Below, in pieces: positions 43,899 to 52,550 of a DNA stretch of 64,000 bases; position 1 is the first letter of the stretch, and every line of letters starts with the position of its first letter. The notes under the pieces are model-generated. The model was not told the DNA's origin. It ran no database searches and saw nothing but the letters and a program-made list of their open reading frames with translations. The DNA comes from Bacteroidaceae bacterium (GTDB lineage: Bacteria; Bacteroidota; Bacteroidia; Bacteroidales; Bacteroidaceae). The DNA is taken from assembly GCA_017617315.1 (NCBI GenBank), contig JAFZWM010000025.1, forward strand, positions 1-64,000, given 5' to 3'. The translations under genes and the position numbers were made by a program.

Positions 43899-44405
43899 AT
43901 GAAGACAAGAATTTTTAGAGTAAAGGTTTTGGCAGTCGTACTATTTTGCATGTTTGGTTGTACTGCAAGTGTAATGGCTTCCGATTTGAGTAAGTATTAT
44001 CACAACGACGAGGTTGTTGACGGTAAACTTTCAACAAGATACATTTATACCGAGAGCAATCTGCTCTTGACTCCGAAGTTCAGATACGAGTACAGCTACA
44101 ATGCCGACGGCAAGACTGATGCCATGATAGTAAGCGAGTGGGATTCGTACAAGAAGGTTTGGAAGTTGTCTAAGAAGTTTCTTTATTTTTACAACGGAGA
44201 CACCGTTACGATAGAATTGCAGAAATGTATGCGCAACGGAAAGAGTTGTCCAGTAAGCAAGTATGCTTACACAACCGAGAGCGACGGCACAACGCTTCAG
44301 AACAGCGAGATGTATTGTTGGAACGAAAGCAAGAAGGCCTGGGAACTGTCTGACGATTGTTCGGGAATTGATTCATGCCTTTTGGCTTCGAGAATTGCGA
44401 ACTAA
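43899..44405 (+). CDS. Small secreted protein (168 aa), DUF3836-like
   Basis: A signal peptide covers about residues 1-28 (VLAVVLFCMFGCTASVMAS). The mature part has beta-strand repeats of the type SEWDSYKKVWKLSKK and CWNESKKAWELSD, a W-x6-W pattern reminiscent of the DUF3836 proteins of Bacteroidales. Four cysteines in the C-terminal half may form disulfides. The function is unknown. It is divergent from the ABC operon. Confidence 0.78.
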   Translation: MKTRIFRVKVLAVVLFCMFGCTASVMASDLSKYYHNDEVVDGKLSTRYIYTESNLLLTPKFRYEYSYNADGKTDAMIVSEWDSYKKVWKLSKKFLYFYNGDTVTIELQKCMRNGKSCPVSKYAYTTESDGTTLQNSEMYCWNESKKAWELSDDCSGIDSCLLASRIAN

Positions 44406-44463
44406 TTAGAGAAATAACTATTATATCTTAATTTTTATCAGAACTCCTAAAATCTTAGTCGGG

Positions 44464-44493
44464 CAGAAAATGGCGAGAAAATCGCCTTTTCTG
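44464..44493 (+). terminator. Terminator after the small secreted protein
   Basis: CAGAAAATGGCGA pairs with TCGCCTTTTCTG with one bulged base, followed by TTTGG. It lies about 60 nt after the stop codon. Confidence 0.6.
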
Positions 44494-45041
44494 TTTGGCG
44501 GAGATTGATACTCGGGTTCGGCATAAGCAATTCTGCAACGATATTAAAATAAAGAATCGTTATGCAGAAAAGAGCCCCAAAGTAACTTTCAAGGTTGGGT
44601 ATAGTAAGATTCAACATAGCGGCAGGTAAGCCGCAAGTAAGCCGCAGGATACGAAGAAGTACCGAAGAAGCAAGCCGCAAGGTATGGGGTAGCTTCGGAG
44701 TAGGAACGGGGTAGCTACGGGGAAGGTTCGGGCAAGGTACGTTCAAGGTACGGGGAAGAAAGCCGAGGATAATTCACAATTGACAATTCATAGTTGACAA
44801 TGCTTTTTGAAAATTGAAAGTTGAAAATTGAAAAATCGTGCCAAGATGGATTCTTGTAAGACGTATGCAAGATACGTGAGAATAATAATTGAGCCGAACT
44901 GACGTATTGATGATTAGAAATGCCGGTAAAGTTGAGTTTTTAAGACTTAAGGCTAATAAAAAAATCGGAGTTCTTGGCTTAGCCGAATTCAGCACATTTT
45001 ATGTTAGGATATGACAAACCTTTGTTTTGAAAAAGAAAAAA
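44494..45041. other. Gene-free region with a degenerate short-word array
   Basis: Bases about 44620-44765 are built from loosely repeated words such as GTAAGCCGCAAG, GAAGTACCGAAGAAG, GGGGTAGCT and CAAGGTACG. No frame looks coding. After it, A/T-rich words (AATTGAAAGTTGAAAATTGAAAA, broken into tandem pieces) run to the terminator at 45042. Confidence 0.55.
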
Positions 45042-45069
45042 CAGCGGACTCTCGTGAGAAAGTCCGCTG
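45042..45069 (-). terminator. Terminator of the AICAR formyltransferase gene
   Basis: CAGCGGACT (45042-45050) pairs with AGTCCGCTG (45061-45069). On the minus strand the stem is followed by TTTTTTC. Confidence 0.75.
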
Positions 45070-45098
45070 ATTTTATATTTAGTTTCCGAAGGGGAAAA

Positions 45099-46280
45099 TC
45101 AATGATGGAACAAGCGGATGCCAGTGAATGCCATAGCGATGCCGTACTTGTTACATGTCTCGATAACATGGTCGTCGCGAACAGAACCGCCAGCCTGTGC
45201 AACATACTGAACGCCGCTCTTGTGCGCTCTTTCGATGTTGTCGCCAAATGGGAAGAATGCGTCAGAACCCAAAGCAACGTTAGTGTTCTTTGCAATCCAC
45301 TCCTTCTTCTCCTCTCTTGTCAGAACCTCAGGCTTTTCTGTGAAGAACTGCTGCCATACGCCGTCAGCCAATACATCGTCGTGGTCTTCGCTGATGTAGA
45401 TGTCGATAGTGTTGTCGCGGTCGGCGCGGCGGATGTTAGGAACGAATGGCAGGTTAAGAACCTTTGGATGCTGGCGAAGCCACCAGATGTCGGCCTTGTT
45501 TCCTGCAAGGCGAGTACAGTGGATTCGGCTCTGCTGGCCTGCTCCGATACCAATTGCCTGTCCGTCCTTGACATAGCATACAGAGTTACTCTGAGTGTAT
45601 TTCAGCGTGATGAGTGCAATCATAAGATCGCGCTTTGCCTCGTCTGTGAAGTTCTTGTTGTCGGTTGGAATGTTGGCGAAAAGCTCGTCGCCGTTAAGCT
45701 TGATTTCATTTCGGCCCTGCTCGAAGGTTACGCCGAAACACTGCTTGCGCTCAATAGGATTAGGAACGTATGTAGGGTCAATCTTGATTACGTTGTATGT
45801 GCCTTTGCGTTTTTCTTTAAGGATTTCGAGAGCTTTAGGAGTGAAGTCCGGAGCGATAACGCCGTCTGATACTTCGCGTTTGATAAGCATTGCGGTAGCC
45901 TCGTCGCAAGTGTCGCTTAGTGCGATGAAATCTCCGTATGACGACATTCTGTCGGCGCCGCGTGCTCTGGCGTATGCCGTTGCTATCGGAGTGAGTGGCA
46001 GAGGAGCGTCTTCAACCCAGTAGATTTTCTTCAGAGTGTCGCTCATCGGCAGGCCAACTGCTGCTCCGGCAGGTGAGACGTGCTTGAACGATGCTGCGGC
46101 TGGTAGCCCTGTCGCTTCCTTCAGCTCCTTAACCAGCTGCCAGCTGTTCAGAGCATCCAAAAAGTTGATGTAGCCCGGTTTTCCACTAAGAACTTCGATA
46201 GGAAGTTCGCCTTCTTCCATATAAATGCGTGATGGCTTTTGGTTAGGATTACATCCGTACTTTAAAGCTAATTCTTTCAT
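45099..46280 (-). CDS. Stand-alone AICAR formyltransferase
   Basis: A 393-aa protein corresponding only to the AICAR transformylase domain of PurH, which formylates AICAR with 10-formyl-THF in purine synthesis. The catalytic Lys66-His67 pair is in SFKHVSPAGAAV. Other matches are SSYGDFIALSD, IGAGQQSRIHC and the C-terminal GSDAFFPFGDNI. The IMP cyclohydrolase (MGS-like) domain is absent, so cyclisation needs another gene outside this window. Length agrees with other stand-alone forms. It is monocistronic. Confidence 0.92.
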   Translation of the reverse strand: MKELALKYGCNPNQKPSRIYMEEGELPIEVLSGKPGYINFLDALNSWQLVKELKEATGLPAAASFKHVSPAGAAVGLPMSDTLKKIYWVEDAPLPLTPIATAYARARGADRMSSYGDFIALSDTCDEATAMLIKREVSDGVIAPDFTPKALEILKEKRKGTYNVIKIDPTYVPNPIERKQCFGVTFEQGRNEIKLNGDELFANIPTDNKNFTDEAKRDLMIALITLKYTQSNSVCYVKDGQAIGIGAGQQSRIHCTRLAGNKADIWWLRQHPKVLNLPFVPNIRRADRDNTIDIYISEDHDDVLADGVWQQFFTEKPEVLTREEKKEWIAKNTNVALGSDAFFPFGDNIERAHKSGVQYVAQAGGSVRDDHVIETCNKYGIAMAFTGIRLFHH

Positions 46281-46378
46281 TTATTCTATAATTATGTTTG
46301 GTTTTGCTTAATAATGGTGCGAAGATAACACATTTTGAAGAAATGGCAAAATATTTTTCTCACAACAGAAATTTTTGC

Positions 46379-46386
46379 TACTTTTG
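46379..46386 (+). promoter_or_regulatory. Promoter -7 box for udk
   Basis: TACTTTTG followed by CAG matches TAnnTTTG, 36 nt before the udk ATG at 46422. Confidence 0.6.
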
Positions 46387-46421
46387 CAGTTAAGGTTTTT
46401 ATTATAACTAAAGGTAGTAGC

Positions 46422-47045
46422 ATGATTATTATTGGAATTGCAGGTGGTACGGGCAGTGGCAAAACCACAGTGGCACGCAAGATCGTAGAGCGTTTGCCAA
46501 AGGATGAAGTAGCGCTAATCAGTCAGGATTCGTATTATAACGATACAACGCATCTGACGATGGACGAGCGCAGAAAGCTAAACTTCGACCATCCGAGCGC
46601 ATTCGACTGGGAACTGTTCTCAAAGCAGATAAGCGACTTGAAGGACGGAAAGGCAATAGAACAACCTACCTATTCGTACATCGAAAGCAACCGTCTGCCT
46701 GAAACGGTACACGTTGAGCCAAAAGAAGTTATCATCGTCGAGGGAATCCTTGCTCTGTACAACAAGGAGATGCGCGACCTGATGGACTTGAAAATCTTTG
46801 TCGATGCCGATGCCGACGACCGTCTGATACGCGTTATTCAGCGCGACATTGTTGAGCGCGGCAGAACCGTCGAGATGGTATTGCAGCGATACGAAGCAGT
46901 CCTGAAGCCAATGCATCAGGAGTTTGTTGAGCCTACAAAGCAGAATGCCGACATCATCATCCCTCAGGGCGGACACAACAAGAGGGCCATAAACCTGATG
47001 TGTCATTACATCGAGAGAATATTACTGAAACGAAAAAATATCTGA
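46422..47045 (+). CDS. udk: Uridine kinase
   Basis: A 207-aa nucleoside kinase phosphorylating uridine and cytidine. I start at 46422 (MIIIGIAGGTGSGKTTVARKI), which places the Walker A motif near the N-terminus as in the family and lies downstream of the promoter. The remaining features are LISQDSYYNDTTHL, FDHPSAFDWELF, the LID-region DIVERGRTVEMVLQRY and a C-terminal RILLKRKNI. It heads an operon with the two-gene 5'-nucleotidase, 7 nt downstream, which fits nucleoside salvage. Confidence 0.95.
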   Translation: MIIIGIAGGTGSGKTTVARKIVERLPKDEVALISQDSYYNDTTHLTMDERRKLNFDHPSAFDWELFSKQISDLKDGKAIEQPTYSYIESNRLPETVHVEPKEVIIVEGILALYNKEMRDLMDLKIFVDADADDRLIRVIQRDIVERGRTVEMVLQRYEAVLKPMHQEFVEPTKQNADIIIPQGGHNKRAINLMCHYIERILLKRKNI

Positions 47046-47052
47046 TTTATAG

Positions 47053-47826
47053 ATGAATAAAAAAATATCAACATATCTGATTCTTGCCTCAATGGTGCTC
47101 GCGCCATGCTCCGAAGCCTTTGCGCAGGGCAAGGTAAGACTGAAGAGCGCAACGCGGTTTGAGATTACTAACGAATTCGACAAGAATCCCGAAGCCGATG
47201 CGGTTGCTTTCCTCGCTCCATACAAGCAGAAGGTAGACAGCATTCTTCTGCCTGTGGTGGGATACAGTGAGACTTTCATGAAAAGCGGCGTTGACCTCCG
47301 TCCGGAGAGCGCGCTCGGCAACTTCATGGCCGACACGTTTTTCGATGAGTGCGAACGCTACGGCCAGAAAGCCGATTTCGTAATCCTTAACATGGGCGGC
47401 AATCGTGCCGACATTCCCGAAGGCGTAATCCGAAACGGCGACATCTTGGCTCTTGCGCCATTCAACAATCTTCTTGCCTTTGTAACGCTGAAGGGAAGCG
47501 ATGTTGTAGGACTCTTTGAGGACATCGCATTCACGGGCGGCGAATGTCAGAGCCGCAATGTACGCCTCGAAATCACTCGCGACAAAAAGTTGCGCAAGGC
47601 AACCATCAACGGCGAGCCTGTTGACCCGAACAAGGAATATGTAGTCTGCACAACCGACTATATGGCAGAGGGCAACGACTATCTTGAACATTTCAAAAAG
47701 TCGACAAAGAAGGAAATAAAGAACGTGCTTGCACGCGAGGTTATCCTTAATTACATTAAGCGTCTTAATTCCGAAGGACGTAAGATTAGCGCCGCAAAGG
47801 ACGGCAGATGTAAATTAGTAGAATGA
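47053..47826 (+). CDS. 5'-nucleotidase C-terminal domain protein
   Basis: A 257-aa exported protein with a signal peptide (about residues 1-24). It contains only the 5'-nucleotidase C-terminal (substrate-binding) domain: SALGNFMADTFFDE, ILNMGGNRADIPEGVI, LAPFNNLLAFVTLKGSD and the closing YVVCTTDYMAEGNDY. The metal-binding catalytic domain is in the next gene, overlapping by 4 nt (ATGA at 47823-47826). The two products probably assemble into one periplasmic enzyme. Confidence 0.88.
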   Translation: MNKKISTYLILASMVLAPCSEAFAQGKVRLKSATRFEITNEFDKNPEADAVAFLAPYKQKVDSILLPVVGYSETFMKSGVDLRPESALGNFMADTFFDECERYGQKADFVILNMGGNRADIPEGVIRNGDILALAPFNNLLAFVTLKGSDVVGLFEDIAFTGGECQSRNVRLEITRDKKLRKATINGEPVDPNKEYVVCTTDYMAEGNDYLEHFKKSTKKEIKNVLAREVILNYIKRLNSEGRKISAAKDGRCKLVE

Positions 47827-48656
47827 TGAGACGTTTTCTTACAATAGTGCTTCTGTGCTCGGCCGTTTCGCTTTTTGCACAGAAGAAGACCGAGATTGTA
47901 ATCTTCCATACAAACGATACGCACAGCTGCGTTGAGCCGCTGAACGCTAATCTTCCGACAGATATGGCCGACAAGGGCGGCTATCTGCGTCGCTTGAAGT
48001 TCATACGCGAGCAGCGCAAGCAGTATCCAGATATGCTTCTGCTCGACGACGGCGACTTTTCTCAGGGCTCAATCTACTACAGCCAGTTCAAGGGCGAGGT
48101 TGAGGTCAAGCTTATGAACATGATGAAGTATGATGCCTGCGGAATCGGCAACCACGAGTTCGACTTCGGTCTCGACAACATGGCTCGCCTGTTCAAGATG
48201 GCTAAGTTCAAGGTTGTTTGCTGCAACTACGATTTCAGTCAGACATGCCTTAAGAATATCGTCAAGCCTTATATCATCGTAAAGCGTGGCGGCAAGAAGA
48301 TCGGCATCACCGGAGTTAGCCCTCGACTGGCAGGACTCGTGGCTCATGTAAATTACGGAGATGCCAAGTATATCAAGCCATCTGAGGCTGTTAACAAGGT
48401 TACAAAATACTTGCACGACGTTAAGAAGTGCGATGTTATCATCTGCATTTCTCATCTTGGCTGGGACATTCTTGGTTCAGACAACACAGAGTTTATTCCG
48501 GAGACACATTACATCGACTATGTTGTTGGCGGACATTCGCACACTTATTTTACCGAGCCGCTTTATGTAAAGGATGCCGACGGAAAAGAAGTTCCCGACT
48601 TCCAGATGGGAAAGAGCGGACGCTGGGTGGCAAAGTCTGTCCTCGAAGTTGAGTGA
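47823..48656 (+). CDS. Metallophosphatase domain of split 5'-nucleotidase
   Basis: A 277-aa exported protein with a signal peptide (about 1-20). All metallophosphoesterase motifs are present: HTNDTHS (DxH), LLDDGDFSQG (GD), GIGNHEFDFG (GNHE), ISHLGWD and VGGHSHTYF (GHxH). It lacks the substrate-binding C-terminal domain, which is the upstream overlapping gene. Domain order is therefore reversed compared with fused 5'-nucleotidases. The udk neighbour points to nucleotide salvage. Confidence 0.9.
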   Translation: MMRRFLTIVLLCSAVSLFAQKKTEIVIFHTNDTHSCVEPLNANLPTDMADKGGYLRRLKFIREQRKQYPDMLLLDDGDFSQGSIYYSQFKGEVEVKLMNMMKYDACGIGNHEFDFGLDNMARLFKMAKFKVVCCNYDFSQTCLKNIVKPYIIVKRGGKKIGITGVSPRLAGLVAHVNYGDAKYIKPSEAVNKVTKYLHDVKKCDVIICISHLGWDILGSDNTEFIPETHYIDYVVGGHSHTYFTEPLYVKDADGKEVPDFQMGKSGRWVAKSVLEVE

Positions 48657-48703
48657 TAATTCAGTTTTACATATAAATAATAATTAACTAAAATTTTTTA
48701 TTC

Positions 48704-50173
48704 ATGAGACATTTTCTACGTTCAATTTTTGCATTTGCTGCATTGCTGATGTGCTCTGCCGTAAGTGCTCAGAAAGTTACATTGGATTTTACCGATGGTG
48801 CAAATACTTGGGGACTACCTTCTAAATCGTCAGATGGCGTTAAGAGCGGTACATTTACAAATGGTACATATAGCATAAAGCTGACTGCTGCGGACAATGC
48901 CTATTACATCTCGGGCGGTAAAGCATTGTTCATTGGTAAGAAAAATTCTACCATCGAACTTCCTGCAATGAATTTCAAGGTTGCACGAATCGAGGTTGTT
49001 GGTGCAGACGGAGCTTCAACCAGTTTGGAAGCTAGTATCTTTGTTGGCGATAAAGGAGTAAGTAACAGTGTGACAGGTGGTAATTTTACCGCTGCATTCG
49101 ATATTAAGCCAGAATATCAGGCTGCCGGAACAGTTTATATCTACAAGATTACAAGTAAACATAACGCACAGATTCAGAAAATCAATTTCTACGAGGTTGA
49201 TGAAAACAAGGTTAACGAGCCTGTAATTTCTGCAACATCAAAGGTGTTCGAGACTTCAACAAAGGTTAGCATAACTGGCGACGAGGGCACAGACATCTAC
49301 TATACTCTCGACGGAACTGAGCCTACAACATCAAGCCTGAAGTATGTTAACGAGATCGAGGTTTCTGAAACTTCAACAATCAAGGCAATCGCTGTTAAGG
49401 GTGAGAAGGTAAGTTTTGTTTCAAGCCTCGATGTAAACAAGGTTACTCCATTCACTGTTTCAAAACTTATTGAGTGGAGCTCGGACAAGACCGGAACCGT
49501 TTATCAGGACTTCTCAACTCTGACACTGAACAACGCTAAGGTTCTGTTTGCTATCGGCGACTTGGTTTTCTTGCGCGAGGACGGTAAGTGCATCGAACTT
49601 TACAAGATGTCAGGCTTGAAGAACAAGGTTGAGACTAACGACATCCTTAACGGAACAATAAAGGGCTGTGCAGAGTCTTACAACTCTATGCCTGAGTTTA
49701 TCGAGTCTAAGGCTGATGCCGATTATACAGACGTTTCTGCTTTGCAGATTACAAAGTCAGGCGTTGTTGCCGAGCCAGTTGTTGCAACTCTTGCCGAGGT
49801 TATCAATTGTCAGCACATCTTCGACCTTGTAAAGATTTCGGGCGTTTCTTTGAAGGTTGAAAATAAGAAGTACTCAATCTATAAGGGCGACGAGGTTGTG
49901 GCTCTTAACAACGTTGGCACAGTTACATTGCCTGCAGAGAGCGAGTTCACTAAGGCTGGTCAGCTTTACGACATCGAGGGTATCGTGAGCGGCATTTCAA
50001 GCAAGAAGGGTACAATCTATCTTCGTGCAATAAAGGCTGCCGAGGCAACTGGCGTTGAAGCCGTTTCTGCCGATGTTGAGACTTCAGAGGCTTACAACCT
50101 TCGCGGTGTAAAGGTTGCTCCAAACACCAAGGGAATTGTAGTAATCAACGGAAAGAAATACTTCAACAAGTAA
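48704..50173 (+). CDS. Secreted protein with chitobiase C-terminal-like domain
   Basis: A 489-aa protein with a signal peptide (about 1-22). Residues about 25-170 form a beta-sandwich. A chitobiase/hexosaminidase C-terminal-type repeat follows (DEGTDIYYTLDGTEPTTSS). The next part resembles an OB-like domain (about 250-460). The C-terminus AYNLRGVKVAPNTKGIVV resembles the tail of the 1140-aa protein at the left end, suggesting a shared export or anchoring signal. No catalytic motif is seen. Confidence 0.82.
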   Translation: MRHFLRSIFAFAALLMCSAVSAQKVTLDFTDGANTWGLPSKSSDGVKSGTFTNGTYSIKLTAADNAYYISGGKALFIGKKNSTIELPAMNFKVARIEVVGADGASTSLEASIFVGDKGVSNSVTGGNFTAAFDIKPEYQAAGTVYIYKITSKHNAQIQKINFYEVDENKVNEPVISATSKVFETSTKVSITGDEGTDIYYTLDGTEPTTSSLKYVNEIEVSETSTIKAIAVKGEKVSFVSSLDVNKVTPFTVSKLIEWSSDKTGTVYQDFSTLTLNNAKVLFAIGDLVFLREDGKCIELYKMSGLKNKVETNDILNGTIKGCAESYNSMPEFIESKADADYTDVSALQITKSGVVAEPVVATLAEVINCQHIFDLVKISGVSLKVENKKYSIYKGDEVVALNNVGTVTLPAESEFTKAGQLYDIEGIVSGISSKKGTIYLRAIKAAEATGVEAVSADVETSEAYNLRGVKVAPNTKGIVVINGKKYFNK

Positions 50174-50201
50174 TTTGATTATCACACATCATTATAAACG
50201 G

Positions 50202-50235
50202 AATCCGTCGGGAATAATAGCTTTCCCGGCGGATT
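50202..50235 (+). terminator. Terminator after the 489-aa secreted protein
   Basis: AATCCGTCGGGAA (50202-50214) pairs with TTCCCGGCGGATT (50223-50235) with one G-U pair, followed by TTTCT. Confidence 0.75.
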
Positions 50236-50363
50236 TTTCTGTATAAAAAGCAACGGCATTGACGCAGGGGCGGATTTTGTCGAACGAAAATCCCCTTTGG
50301 TCGAAAATATTATAATGGTAATACAGCATGGATTATTTTTGCAAAAAACAAAAAAGAAAAGAT

Positions 50364-52514
50364 ATGAATAAGAAGATTTTTTTAGGATTTATTGCCGTTT
50401 CCCTTCTGTCGGCAAACAGAACCTTTGCACAGAGTTACATGACCGAGCATCAGCTCGATTCGCTCGAAAATTCGTGGGCTGCAATGCAAGACACGCTGAA
50501 GAACGTTGAGGTAGTGGCTCAGAAGCGCATCGTAAAGGTAGAGTCGGACAAGATTACTTACAGCGTAAAGGACGATTCGGATGCCAAGACAAACAACGTG
50601 CTCGACATGCTTCGAAAGGTTCCGATGGTAACGGTAGACGGTCAGGATAACATCAAGGTTAACGGCAGCAGCAGTTTCAAGGTTTATGTAAACGGCAAGC
50701 CGAATGCCATGATCAGTTCGAACCCGAGCACAATTCTCAAGGCAATGCCGGCATCGGTGGTTAAGAATATCGAGGTCGTTACCAATCCGGGCGCAAAATA
50801 CGATGCCGAGGGAACTGGCGGAATACTTAACATAACAATGCTTACCGACAGCAGCATGGAAGGCTATCTGGCAAACATCTATGCCATGGGCGGAAACCGT
50901 GTAAACGGAGGCGGAGTCTATTCAACAGTCCAGAAGAAGAAAGTTACGGTTTCGCTCAACGTAGGCGACAATTATCTTATTCAGCCTAAGATTGATATCG
51001 AAAATCAGTACGGCAATCTGGCAACCGCAACAAAGCAGGTTTTCAAGTCAACCACAAAGGGCTGGACAAACTCGATTAATGCCAACACCGACATCAGCGT
51101 CGATGTAGATTCGCTCAACTCGTTTTCTGTAAACGGCGGAGTTTCGTTCACCCCTATGCACACTTGGAGCGATGCCTTGACCGATATCAGAGGCGCGCAG
51201 AATTCAAGCTATTCAACCCACAGTAACAATCGCACCCGCAACACACATTTCTTTGCCGGAGCCGACTACAAACATAACTTCCGTGGCGGAAACGGACATA
51301 GCCTGATGCTTGCATACCATTTGAGCAGTCAGCCAACGCGCACCGAAAGCGAGAGCGAATATTCGGTTTCGTACATGCCTGCATATAACGAGACAAACCG
51401 CAGCAACATGGTTGAGAATACAATTCAGACCGATTACAGTCTGCCGCTTTCATCAACCATGCGACTCGAAACGGGAGCGAAGTACATCTTCCGCCGAAAC
51501 ACAAGTAACACTACGCTTCTTAACTATCGCAACGCCAACGATATTGGCGCACTCTACGCAAGTTACGGCTACAATTACAAGATGTTCAGTTCAAAGGCTG
51601 GAGTGAGATACGAGCATACGAGCCAGAAGATTACAGGCACGGAGAACGATTTCTCTGTTGGATACGACAATGTTGTGCCAACGGTAACATTCGGCTTGAA
51701 TCTTAAGAACATGCAGAACCTCGGACTTTCGTACAACATGCGAATAAGCCGTCCGGGCATCTCTCTGCTCAATCCATACGTCAATACTCAGAACCCAACG
51801 ATGCTCGAGTACGGAAATCCTAATCTGGAGGCCGAGAAGATTCACAACATTCAGCTTTCATACGGAATGTTCAGTCAGAAAGTTATGATAAACGCATCGC
51901 TCCGCCACAACTTCCAGAACAACAGCATCGAGAAGTACACATTCAGCGAGAACGACGTGATACACACAACTTACGGCAACATTGCCAAGAAGCGCAACAC
52001 ATCGCTGAATCTTTTCTGTAGCGTAACTCTTACGCCAAAGACGAAGGCAATGATTAACGGTTCGGTTATTTATGCCGACCTCCGAAGCGATGTTCTTGGA
52101 TATTCGAACAGCGGATGGCAGAGCTCGCTCATGGCAAACATTCAGCAGGATTTGTGGTGGAAACTGAAGCTGAGCGTCTTCTGCTTTACAAACACGCCTG
52201 AGTATAAATTGCAAGGAAAGAGTCCGGCAATCAGCGTTCATGGCCTTAACCTGAGCAAGTCGTTGTGCAAGGACAGGGTAAATCTGTCGATAAACACGAT
52301 AAATCCGTTTGTAACGGTAATGAAGATTAAGGACGAGACTCGCGGAGCTGATTTCAGCAGCATATCAGATGTAAGGGTAAACATGCGCTCGGTTATCTTC
52401 ACGGCAAATATCCGCCTTGGAAATCTGAAGCCGAAGAGCAGCAACGCCTCAAGAATAAGCAGCGATGATGTAAAGGAGGTAAAAGACAGCGGAATTAACA
52501 GCGTATTCAAGTAA
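50364..52514 (+). CDS. Outer-membrane beta-barrel protein (TonB-dependent receptor-like)
   Basis: A 716-aa outer-membrane protein. I use the ATG at 50364 (MNKKIFLGFIAVSLL), which gives a proper signal peptide. Residues about 45-175 form a plug domain (VLDMLRKVPMVTVDGQDNIKVNG, VEVVTNPGAKYDAEGTGGIL-type sequence). The rest is a barrel rich in alternating aromatic strands, of the OMP_b-brl_3 kind common in Bacteroidota. No carboxypeptidase-regulatory-like N-terminal domain is seen. A LytS/LytTR pair follows immediately and may control it. The transported substrate is unknown. Confidence 0.87.
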   Translation: MNKKIFLGFIAVSLLSANRTFAQSYMTEHQLDSLENSWAAMQDTLKNVEVVAQKRIVKVESDKITYSVKDDSDAKTNNVLDMLRKVPMVTVDGQDNIKVNGSSSFKVYVNGKPNAMISSNPSTILKAMPASVVKNIEVVTNPGAKYDAEGTGGILNITMLTDSSMEGYLANIYAMGGNRVNGGGVYSTVQKKKVTVSLNVGDNYLIQPKIDIENQYGNLATATKQVFKSTTKGWTNSINANTDISVDVDSLNSFSVNGGVSFTPMHTWSDALTDIRGAQNSSYSTHSNNRTRNTHFFAGADYKHNFRGGNGHSLMLAYHLSSQPTRTESESEYSVSYMPAYNETNRSNMVENTIQTDYSLPLSSTMRLETGAKYIFRRNTSNTTLLNYRNANDIGALYASYGYNYKMFSSKAGVRYEHTSQKITGTENDFSVGYDNVVPTVTFGLNLKNMQNLGLSYNMRISRPGISLLNPYVNTQNPTMLEYGNPNLEAEKIHNIQLSYGMFSQKVMINASLRHNFQNNSIEKYTFSENDVIHTTYGNIAKKRNTSLNLFCSVTLTPKTKAMINGSVIYADLRSDVLGYSNSGWQSSLMANIQQDLWWKLKLSVFCFTNTPEYKLQGKSPAISVHGLNLSKSLCKDRVNLSINTINPFVTVMKIKDETRGADFSSISDVRVNMRSVIFTANIRLGNLKPKSSNASRISSDDVKEVKDSGINSVFK

Positions 52515-52518
52515 AAAA

Positions 52519-52526
52519 GTGTATAT
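52519..52526 (+). promoter_or_regulatory. Promoter -7 box for the two-component pair
   Basis: TATATTTG matches TAnnTTTG, 25 nt before the ATG at 52551. It supports that ATG over the TTG at 52527. Confidence 0.55.
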
Positions 52527-52550
52527 TTGTGTGCCAAACATTTTTTCTGT

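Noticed and set aside
45027..45869. 280-aa plus-strand frame opposite the AICAR formyltransferase
   Set aside because: It is antisense to a well-conserved enzyme and begins inside the terminator of that gene.
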